A stretch of 5,687 nucleotides of DNA from Acidobacteriota bacterium (GTDB lineage Bacteria > Acidobacteriota > Thermoanaerobaculia > Thermoanaerobaculales > Thermoanaerobaculaceae): contig JAJXUY010000127.1 of NCBI GenBank assembly GCA_021782525.1, positions 1-5,687 of the forward strand, given 5' to 3'. The notes under the pieces were generated by a model, which had not been told where the DNA came from, ran no database searches, and worked only from the letters and a program-made list of their open reading frames with translations. Both the position numbers and the translations under genes were made by a program. This document shows positions 1 to 5,490 of this stretch, one piece after another. Numbering within the stretch: position 1 is the stretch's first letter; each line of letters starts with the position of its first letter.

Positions 1-1
1 C

Positions 2-295
2 GAGGCCTCTGCCGCGGCCACGAACATCGTCGGCAACCTGGCGGGGATGATCTGCGACGGCGCCAAGATCGGGTGCGCCCTCAAGACCATGACCGGGGTC
101 GACGCGGCGTTCCGCGCCGCCGGTCTCGCCCGCGCCGGGCTCGTGATTCCGGTCAGCGACGGCATCGTGGGCGCCGATGGGATCGCGTCGCTCGACAACC
201 TCGGCCGCCTCGCCGCCGAGGGTATGGCGGCGATGGAGGACCAGATCCTCGCCATCATGCAGGCCAAACTCGCCGGCCGCGCCGCGTCGTCCTGA
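2..295 (+). CDS. CyuA/UPF0597-type L-cysteine desulfidase or L-serine dehydratase-like protein, C-terminal part
   Basis: Partial gene: the reading frame is open from the window edge to TGA at 293-295, giving 97 residues, about the last quarter of a family protein of roughly 400 residues. The diagnostic segment is NLAGMICDGAKIGCALK near fragment residues 12-28. Its two cysteines (codons 53-55 and 74-76) are seven residues apart. In characterised archaeal L-cysteine desulfidase the C-terminal cysteines with this spacing are reported to ligate the catalytic [4Fe-4S] cluster; I recall this and have not checked it here. Family enzymes are cytoplasmic and oxygen-sensitive, and convert cysteine to pyruvate, ammonia and sulfide, or act as serine dehydratases. 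The rest of the fragment (GLVIPVSDGIVGADG, then a helical tail) fits the domain end. Family assignment is fairly secure. Substrate cannot be decided without the N-terminal part carrying the catalytic cysteine. The gene converges with the tricorn gene across 91 nt. Confidence 0.85.
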   Translation, partial: EASAAATNIVGNLAGMICDGAKIGCALKTMTGVDAAFRAAGLARAGLVIPVSDGIVGADGIASLDNLGRLAAEGMAAMEDQILAIMQAKLAGRAASS

Positions 296-335
296 CGCAC
301 CGCGGCACCGGCCGTGGGCCGCGCGGAGGCGAAAC

Positions 336-365
336 GAGGCCCCGGCCGACGACCGCCGGGGCCTC
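336..365. terminator. Perfect 11-bp inverted repeat between convergent genes, probable bidirectional terminator
   Basis: The arms GAGGCCCCGGC (336-346) and GCCGGGGCCTC (355-365) are perfectly complementary around an 8-nt loop. Flanks GAAAC (331-335) and GGTTC (367-371) could add a few pairs with one mismatch and one bulged base. The repeat lies in the 91-nt gap between two genes that end facing each other, where a shared terminator is expected. U-tracts are weak: only TT follows on the plus strand and TTT on the minus strand. Termination strength is therefore uncertain, but the very stable stem and its position support the call. Confidence 0.6.
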
Positions 366-386
366 CGGTTCACGATGAACGAGACG

Positions 387-3300
387 TCAGCGCTTGGGCA
401 GCTTCGCGAGCAGCACGGCGACCGCCTTCTCGAGCTGCTGGTCGCGGCCGGACGCCACCAGCGCCGGGTCGTTCGCCACCATGTAGGTCGGCGCCAGCTG
501 CTTGTTCTCCATGATGTCGCCCTGCATGTCCACGAGCGCCACCTCGGGGATGCCGAAGACGAGGTTCTTGTCCTGCAGGCGCTCCCACCACACCGAGGTG
601 CAGGTGCCGGGCACCGGCATCCCCACCGTCTCGCCGAGGCCTAGCTGCGTGTACGCCATCGGGAAGCAGTGCGCGTCGGAGTAGTTCCCCTCGCTCATGA
701 TGACGATCGACGGCTTGGTCCAGCGCTGCGTCGGCTCGGTGCCGACCTCGCGGCCGCGCGGCACGTCGCGCGCGTAGATGCGGCCGGAGAGGAACGTCGT
801 CAGCGACTCGACGAGGTTGCCGCCGCCGTTGAAGCGCGTGTCGAGGACGATCGCGTCCTTGTCCACGTCGCGGCCGAAGATCTCCTCGAAGATCTCGCGG
901 TAGGCGCCGTCGTTCATGCCGCGAATGTGGGCGTAGCCGAGCCGGCCGCCCGAAAGCTTGGCGACCTCCTCGCGGCGCGAGCGCACCCAGCGCTCGTAGA
1001 GCAGGTGCGACTGGGCCATCCCCGAGATCGGCTTGACCGTCTCCTCCCAGCGCGAGCCGTCGGTCGGATCGAGCAGGGCCAGGCGCACCAGCGTGCCGGC
1101 CTTGTGGTTGAGCAGCGGGTACCAGCACTCGCCGGCAGCGATCGTCCGGCCGTCGATCGCCGCGATCACCACCCCGGCGTGGATCCTGCTCCCGGCGTGC
1201 TGCAGCGGGCCGCCCTCGATCACCTCGAGGACGCCGACGCCGGGGCCGGTGTGCTTGGGGTCGGGGAAGAAGCCGAGCGCCGCGGTCTCGTCACCCTCGG
1301 GATGCAGCGGACGGTAGCGGCCGCCCGAGTGCGAGGCGTTGAGCTCGCCCTGCATCTCGGAGATCAGCTCGGCGAAGTCGCGGTCGTTGTCGATGTACGG
1401 CAGGAAGCGCGTGTAGCGTTCGCCGGTCGCCTTCCAGTCCACCCCGTGCATGTCCTTCACGAGGAACTTCTTCCACGTTTGCCGCCAGATGTGCTGGAAG
1501 AGGTAGGCGCGCTCCGCGGCGGGGTCGAGCTCCATCATCGCCGAGGCCTTGACCGGCGAGATCTTGCCGGACTCGAGGTCGACGGTCAGCAGCTTGCTGT
1601 CGGCGAGGACGAACGCCTTCTTCCCGTCGCGGTCGAGCTTGAGGTCGGCGTCCTTCGCGTCGAGCTTGGCGAGGAGCTTGATCTCCTTCGTGCGCGGGAC
1701 GTACTTCCACAGGTCGTACCCCTTCTCGAACTTCGCCAGGTCGTACAGCGTCTCGCCGTCGGGGGAGAGCGCCATCCCGGCGAGCTGCGCCGAGTACGGC
1801 GACAGGCGCACGATGCGGTCGTCGAGGCCGGCGAGCTCGATCGCGACCGCGGGGGCGCTCGCCGGCCGCTTCGCCTCGCCGGCGCCCGGCTTGTCCTTCT
1901 CACCGTTCCCCTTCGCTTCCTCCTTCTCCTTCGCCTTGAGCTGGTCGAACTCGGCGTCGTCGAGGCGGTAGCGGTCCCACGCCTTCTTGGTGAGGAACGC
2001 GGCGTAGACGTCAACCTCGCGCCCCTCGCCGGACTGGCTGCGCAGGCCGTGGCGGTCGGTGAGCCAGAGCAGCACCTCGCCCTGGCGCGCGAAGGTCGGG
2101 TGGTTGTCCTCGTAGCCGCTCTTCGACACGTTGACGAGCTGGCCCTGGCCGGATGCCGGGATCAGGCCGACCTCGTTCGACCAGCGCGTGTTGGAGAGGA
2201 ACTGCACCGCGAACCACTGGCCGTCCGGCGACCACTCGTACCACTGGTCGCCGTCCGCGTAGGAGTAGTTGCGATCGCCCGCCAGCACGGTGCGGCTCCG
2301 GCCGGTCTTCAGGTTCAGGACTTTGAGCGTCGTGCGCTCCTCGAGGTACGCGATCTCCGACCCGTCGGGGGAGAAGTGCGGCTGGAACACGTCGTTCTCG
2401 CCGCCGAGCACGAGGCTCTCCTTGAGCGCCGTCGCGTTGAAGAAGTTCGGCTCGGCCGGGTCGGTCAGGTCGGTGCGGTACAGCTTCCAGCCGCCGTTGC
2501 GCTCCGACGCGTACAGCAGCGTGCGCCCGTCCGGCGCGAAGCTCACCGACCGCTCCTGCTCGGGGGTGTTGGTGATCCGCCGCGTCACGCCGTGCTCGGT
2601 CGAGGTCACGAACACCTCGCCGCGGGCGATGAAGGCGATCTCCTTGCCGTCGGGGGAGACGTCGAACTCGCTGATCTGGCTGCCGACGTCGATCCGCTCC
2701 GGCGACGCGCGGCGGGCGTCCGCGGTGACGGCGACGTCGAGGCGCTTGCTCTCGGCGCTACCGGCCGGGCGCACCCAGATCTCCCCGCCGTATCCGTAGC
2801 ACAGGTCGCCGCCCCGGGACGCGCTGAGGAAGCGCACCGGCTCCACCGTGTGGTGGGTTACCTGGACCGGGTGCTGCGGATCGGCCAGGTCGAGTCGCCA
2901 GACGTTGAACGTCCCGCTGCGCTCGGAGAGGAAGTAGAGCGACTTCTCGTCGGGGCTCCACACCGGCTGGCGGTTGTCCGCGCCGGGCCCGGTCAACTCG
3001 GTGTGCCGGCCGGTGGTCGCGTCGTACAGCCAGAGGTCGCGGGCGAACGCCGAGGCGTCGTGCTGGCGCCACTCCATCTCGTACCCCTTCTGGTCGGAGT
3101 ACGCGAGGCGGCGGCCGGCGCGGTCGAACACCGCGTACATCGCCGGCGTGGTCAACAGCTGCTCGGGCATCCCGCCGCCGACGCTCACCCGGTACAGCTC
3201 CGGCTGGGCCGGGGTCGGGAACCCGGTGGCGGCCGCCGAGTCCAGGATCGCGGCGCTGAACAGGACGGACTTCCCGTCGGGCGTGAAGCTGGTCGGCGTC

Positions 3301-3668
3301 TCGTCCGCGGAGTGGAACGTGAGCCTCCTCGCCTCGCCGCCCGCGGCCGGCATGACGAAGACGTCGAAGTTGCCGTAGCGGTCCGAGGCGAACGCGATCA
3401 TGGTCCCGTCCGGGGACCAGACCGGCATCGTGTTGTGCGCCTCGCTGACGGTCAGCGGGGTCGCGGCACCGCCCGCGGCCGGCACCTTCCAGAGGTTCCC
3501 CTTGTAGGCGAACGCGATCGTCTGCCCGTCGGGCGAGATCGCCGGGTAGCGCAGCCACAGCGCACCCGGCGCCGCGGTCGCGGCGGCATCCGCCGTGGCA
3601 GCTGCGGCCACCAAGATCGTCAAGCCCAGCCCGAACGCCACGCCCAAACCACGCACGATCCGCTTCAT
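387..3668 (-). CDS. Exported tricorn-type S41 serine protease with beta-propeller and PDZ domains
   Basis: Complete protein of 1093 residues, close to archaeal tricorn (about 1070) plus a signal peptide. Residues 1-28 are a Sec-type signal (MKR, hydrophobic core, likely cleavage after an Ala-Asp-Ala near 26-28), so it should act outside the cytoplasm. Repeated PD40/TolB-like blades with SPDG-type motifs occur near 45, 85, 129, 238, 338, 378, 433, 480 and 635. They suggest two propellers, about 36-325 and 326-705. A tricorn C1-like segment (AYLFQHIWRQTWKKF, 721-735) leads to Ser779-His780, then a PDZ domain (about 800-870). The S41 core has VLDTRFNGGG (941-950), nucleophile Ser997-Asp998 in EGNYSDAH, and Glu1054 in MENKQLAP. 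These match the catalytic Ser-His, Ser-Asp and Glu of tricorn, so it should be active. Tricorn degrades oligopeptides to short peptides, with the propellers acting as substrate and product channels. The ATG start is supported by AGGAGG at 3673-3678 and by the signal peptide. The insertion at 571-607 is unusually charged. The gene is downstream of, and on the same strand as, an M20 peptidase gene. Confidence 0.95.
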   Translation of the reverse strand: MKRIVRGLGVAFGLGLTILVAAAATADAAATAAPGALWLRYPAISPDGQTIAFAYKGNLWKVPAAGGAATPLTVSEAHNTMPVWSPDGTMIAFASDRYGNFDVFVMPAAGGEARRLTFHSADETPTSFTPDGKSVLFSAAILDSAAATGFPTPAQPELYRVSVGGGMPEQLLTTPAMYAVFDRAGRRLAYSDQKGYEMEWRQHDASAFARDLWLYDATTGRHTELTGPGADNRQPVWSPDEKSLYFLSERSGTFNVWRLDLADPQHPVQVTHHTVEPVRFLSASRGGDLCYGYGGEIWVRPAGSAESKRLDVAVTADARRASPERIDVGSQISEFDVSPDGKEIAFIARGEVFVTSTEHGVTRRITNTPEQERSVSFAPDGRTLLYASERNGGWKLYRTDLTDPAEPNFFNATALKESLVLGGENDVFQPHFSPDGSEIAYLEERTTLKVLNLKTGRSRTVLAGDRNYSYADGDQWYEWSPDGQWFAVQFLSNTRWSNEVGLIPASGQGQLVNVSKSGYEDNHPTFARQGEVLLWLTDRHGLRSQSGEGREVDVYAAFLTKKAWDRYRLDDAEFDQLKAKEKEEAKGNGEKDKPGAGEAKRPASAPAVAIELAGLDDRIVRLSPYSAQLAGMALSPDGETLYDLAKFEKGYDLWKYVPRTKEIKLLAKLDAKDADLKLDRDGKKAFVLADSKLLTVDLESGKISPVKASAMMELDPAAERAYLFQHIWRQTWKKFLVKDMHGVDWKATGERYTRFLPYIDNDRDFAELISEMQGELNASHSGGRYRPLHPEGDETAALGFFPDPKHTGPGVGVLEVIEGGPLQHAGSRIHAGVVIAAIDGRTIAAGECWYPLLNHKAGTLVRLALLDPTDGSRWEETVKPISGMAQSHLLYERWVRSRREEVAKLSGGRLGYAHIRGMNDGAYREIFEEIFGRDVDKDAIVLDTRFNGGGNLVESLTTFLSGRIYARDVPRGREVGTEPTQRWTKPSIVIMSEGNYSDAHCFPMAYTQLGLGETVGMPVPGTCTSVWWERLQDKNLVFGIPEVALVDMQGDIMENKQLAPTYMVANDPALVASGRDQQLEKAVAVLLAKLPKR

Positions 3669-3691
3669 GCCCCCTCCTCAAAACAGAGTCC

Positions 3692-3712
3692 GACGGCCGT
3701 GCGGCGGCCGTC
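3692..3712 (-). terminator. Perfect 8-bp hairpin with T-rich tail in the tricorn 5' leader
   Basis: The arms GACGGCCG and CGGCCGTC pair perfectly around a 5-nt loop. Read on the minus strand, the hairpin is followed by GGACTCTGTTTT and then directly by the AGGAGG ribosome binding site of the tricorn gene. It lies 79 nt past the M20 stop codon. It could be a partial Rho-independent terminator for the M20 gene, an attenuator of tricorn expression, or chance in G/C-rich DNA. The T stretch is offset from the stem by about five bases and interrupted, so it is not a textbook terminator. Confidence 0.45.
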
Positions 3713-3791
3713 CCTGATGTCTACGCACCCCGGGCGTGCCGGTTTTCCCCTTGCGATCGGGGCACGGGTCGTTCCCGGCGCCGGCGCGTGC

Positions 3792-4868
3792 CTACGCCGC
3801 CGCGAGCCGGAGCATCTCGACCAGCGCCCGGACCGCGTTCTCCATGTCGGCGACCGCGATGTGCTCGGTCGTCGCGTGCTCGTCGCGAGCGCCGATCCCG
3901 ACCACGGCCATCTCGATGCCGTGGTTGTTGTAGATCGAGGCGTCGGTGAAGCCGGTGATGAACACCGCCTTGGCGTCGATGCCCACGGCCGCGAGCGCCC
4001 GCTTGGCGATGCGCACGGCCCAGGCGTCCTCGGGGATGCGGACCGCACGGCACTTCTCGTCCACCGTGATCTCGGCGGCGGCGCCGGCGCCCTCGACCTC
4101 GGACCGGATGACCCGCGTCATCTCCTCGGCGAGGGCCGTCGCCTTGGCGTGGTCCCCGGAGCGGCACTCCGCGAGGAACGAGCACTCGGCCGGCACCCCG
4201 TTGCGGATCATGCCACCGCTCACCACGCCGACGTTGGCGGTGGTCTCATGGTCGAGCCGCCCGAGGCGCAGCGCCGCGATCGCCTTCGCCGCGGCGCGGA
4301 TCGCGTTGATCCCCTTCTCGGGCTCCATTCCCGCGTGCGCCGCGACTCCGGTGACCTTGACGTCGAGCGCCACGTAGGTCGGCCCGCCGATCACGATCGT
4401 GTCGAGAGTGTCGTTGTCCATCAGGAAGCCGCGCCGGGCGGTCAGGCGCGAGAAGTCCAGAGCCTTGACGCCGAGCAGCCCGACCTCCTCCTGCCGGCTG
4501 ACTGCGAACTCGACCGGGGGCCGCACCGGCGCGACGCGTAGCGCTTCGAGAACCTCGGCGATCCCGGCCTTGTCGTCGGCGCCGAGGATCGTGTTGCCGG
4601 CCGAGCGGATGATCCCGTCAGCCAATACCGGCTCGATCCCGACCCCAGGCTTGACGGTGTCGCCGTGGCAGGAGAGCAGCACCGGCGCCGCCCCGGCGCA
4701 GCCGGCGGCCGGGAACGACGCGATCAGGTTGCCGTAGTCGTCGAGCGCCGCCGCGCCGCCGATCGCCTCGACCTCGCGCAGCAGGTACGCCATGAAGCGC
4801 GCCTCGTTCCCCGACTCCGAGTCGATCCGCACCATCTCCATGAACTGGCGGACCATCCGCTCCGACAT
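3792..4868 (-). CDS. M20-family metallopeptidase, peptidase T-like
   Basis: Complete protein of 358 residues without signal peptide or membrane segment, so cytoplasmic. The binuclear zinc-site motifs occur in order: His68 and Asp70 in SCHGDTVKPG, bridging Asp98 in LGADDKAG, the catalytic Glu127 and ligand Glu128 in RQEEVGLLG, Asp151 in FLMDND, and His331 in DEHATTEHI. The lid/dimerisation domain lies near residues 163-270 (GVAAHAGMEPEKGINAI, then VGVVSGG). This pattern fits the peptidase T-like branch of M20 (tripeptide aminopeptidases) better than carboxypeptidase G2 or ArgE/DapE, though exact substrate cannot be read from sequence. The reading frame is open upstream to an ATG at 4940, but the extra 24 residues are arginine/proline-rich and unlike the family. 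The ATG at 4866-4868 has GGGAGG six bases upstream and gives a normal N-terminus (MSERMVRQFMEMVRIDSESG). It precedes the tricorn gene by 123 nt on the same strand, suggesting a shared role in peptide breakdown. Confidence 0.93.
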   Translation of the reverse strand: MSERMVRQFMEMVRIDSESGNEARFMAYLLREVEAIGGAAALDDYGNLIASFPAAGCAGAAPVLLSCHGDTVKPGVGIEPVLADGIIRSAGNTILGADDKAGIAEVLEALRVAPVRPPVEFAVSRQEEVGLLGVKALDFSRLTARRGFLMDNDTLDTIVIGGPTYVALDVKVTGVAAHAGMEPEKGINAIRAAAKAIAALRLGRLDHETTANVGVVSGGMIRNGVPAECSFLAECRSGDHAKATALAEEMTRVIRSEVEGAGAAAEITVDEKCRAVRIPEDAWAVRIAKRALAAVGIDAKAVFITGFTDASIYNNHGIEMAVVGIGARDEHATTEHIAVADMENAVRALVEMLRLAAA

Positions 4869-4874
4869 CACCCA

Positions 4875-4880
4875 CCTCCC
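4875..4880 (-). promoter_or_regulatory. Ribosome binding site deciding the M20 start
   Basis: On the minus strand GGGAGG lies six bases before the ATG at 4866-4868. It favours that start over the in-frame ATG at 4940, whose added residues look non-coding. Confidence 0.75.
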
Positions 4881-4940
4881 GCTCGCGTCCGGGCCCGTGC
4901 GAGCACGCGGGCGTCGCGTCCCGCGCCGCCGGGGACGCAC

Positions 4941-4969
4941 GCCGGCGCTCCGGCCCGTGAAACGCCGGC
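4941..4969 (-). other. Imperfect hairpin after the small charged-protein gene
   Basis: GCCGGCG (4941-4947) and CGCCGGC (4963-4969) form perfect 7-bp arms around a 15-nt loop, starting two bases after the stop codon of the 64-residue gene. No T-run follows on the minus strand, so it is only a weak terminator or mRNA-end stem candidate. The rest of the 103-nt gap before the M20 gene holds a second weak repeat (GCCCGTG with CACGCGGGC near 4893-4912, with a two-base bulge) and the M20 ribosome binding site. Confidence 0.3.
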
Positions 4970-4971
4970 CT

Positions 4972-5166
4972 TCAGTCGATGTCCTGCGGCGGCTGCGGGC
5001 CGGGCACGATGCCGGCGATATCGGGGTCCTCGCCGCTTTCCAGCGGGCCCCGTTCCTTCTTCTCCGCCAACCGCTGCTGGCGCTTCGCTTCCTTGTCCTC
5101 GCGGTGCTGCTGGCGGGCGCGTTCGCGCTCGCGCTTGGTGAATGTCGCTCTGTGTTTGACCGCCAA
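4972..5166 (-). CDS. Small highly charged protein of unknown function, TTG start
   Basis: A 64-residue protein if started at TTG (5164-5166). No ATG or GTG start with a usable ribosome binding site fits. The TTG is preceded by AAGGAGGT (5171-5178), a perfect match to the 16S anti-Shine-Dalgarno, with four bases between. Residues 1-39 are dominated by charge: 15 Lys/Arg and 7 Asp/Glu, with AVKHRATFTKRERERARQQ at the front, most likely one long helix that could bind nucleic acid or the ribosome. Residues 40-64 change character to an acidic, proline-rich tail with EDPDIAGIVPGPQPP. There is no signal peptide or membrane segment. I do not recognise a named family. The arrangement of a basic KHRATF-type head and a DPDIAGI-PGPQP tail looks like a real conserved small protein rather than random frame. 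It lies downstream of an RRM RNA-binding protein gene on the same strand, which hints at an RNA-related role; this is inference only. Confidence 0.72.
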   Translation of the reverse strand: MAVKHRATFTKRERERARQQHREDKEAKRQQRLAEKKERGPLESGEDPDIAGIVPGPQPPQDID

Positions 5167-5170
5167 AGCT

Positions 5171-5178
5171 ACCTCCTT
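5171..5178 (-). promoter_or_regulatory. Perfect Shine-Dalgarno sequence fixing a TTG start
   Basis: AAGGAGGT on the minus strand, four bases before TTG at 5164-5166. It is the strongest ribosome binding site in the window and the main reason for placing a gene start here. The longer in-frame reading from an ATG near 5418 would run through G/C-rich sequence without protein-like character. Confidence 0.8.
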
Positions 5179-5490
5179 GTGGCCGGGCCGGCGGCGGTGG
5201 GCCGACGGCTGCCCCTCCGCGGCCGGCGATCCATTCTCGTCAATTTGCCGCCATCGTCCAGCCCCGGGGCGCGAACGGCCACCCGCGGGCGCGAGCAACC
5301 GTCGCGCGGAGCGCGGCACCGCCCGCGGCGCCCGCCCGCACGGGCCGAAACCGGCAACCGCCCGGGCAGCCGGAAACCTTCCACGGGCCGCAGAGGCGGT
5401 CCCGGGAACACCGGACACGGGAGGCCGGCCCGGTGGAAGAGGTCGAGCCGCGCGGGGTCACGCTCCCCCGCAGCGGCAGATCGAGTCGCG
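5179..5490. other. G/C-rich intergenic segment with nested inverted repeats, no convincing gene
   Basis: The reading frames crossing this stretch give low-complexity arginine/proline/glycine/alanine proteins with no recognisable domain and no good ribosome binding site, so I call no gene. It contains a long bulged inverted repeat (5378-5439) and a second nested one (5283-5328: 9-bp arms CCGCGGGCG and CGCCCGCGG enclosing a 5-bp CGCGC/GCGCG hairpin). The only A/T-richer patch is near 5230-5247. It includes TTGACG on the minus strand (5238-5243), but I find no matching -10 element. The segment probably serves as the 3' end of the RRM mRNA and the leader of the small charged-protein gene. Confidence 0.6.
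5378..5439 (-). terminator. Long bulged inverted repeat downstream of the RRM gene, candidate terminator
   Basis: CTTCCACGGGCCG (5378-5390) pairs over 13 bases with 5426-5439 (CGGCCCGGTGGAAG), allowing one bulged G. The 35-nt loop can itself fold (TCCCG with CGGGA, or CGGT with ACCG). On the minus strand it lies about 50 nt after the RRM stop codon and is followed by GGTTTCC. A 13-bp stem with a single bulge is longer than I would expect by chance even in this G/C-rich DNA. The T-run is short, so termination is plausible but not certain. It could instead protect the mRNA 3' end or be a structured leader of the next gene. Confidence 0.45.

Noticed and set aside
3721..3765. Inverted repeat CGTGCC/GGCACG in the M20-tricorn gap
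   Set aside because: Only six bases with an 18-nt loop, and competing CCCC/GGGG pairings. It is not distinguishable from chance at this G/C content.
669..4541. A 1290-codon open frame on the plus strand crossing the tricorn gene, the intergenic gap and most of the M20 gene
   Set aside because: It is antisense to two well-supported genes, runs across their non-coding gap, and encodes a monotonous Arg/Val/Leu/Ala/Glu-rich sequence without domains. Stop codons are rare on the opposite strand of G/C-biased genes, which explains its length.
4869..4940. N-terminal extension of the M20 peptidase from the ATG at 4940
   Set aside because: The extra 24 residues are Arg/Pro-rich and unlike the family. 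The ATG at 4866-4868 has a good ribosome binding site and gives a normal family N-terminus.
5215..5243. Possible promoter with TTGACG at 5238-5243 on the minus strand
   Set aside because: At 16-18 bases spacing the -10 position reads G/C only (GCGGAG), with no TATAAT-like element. A single -35 match is not enough.
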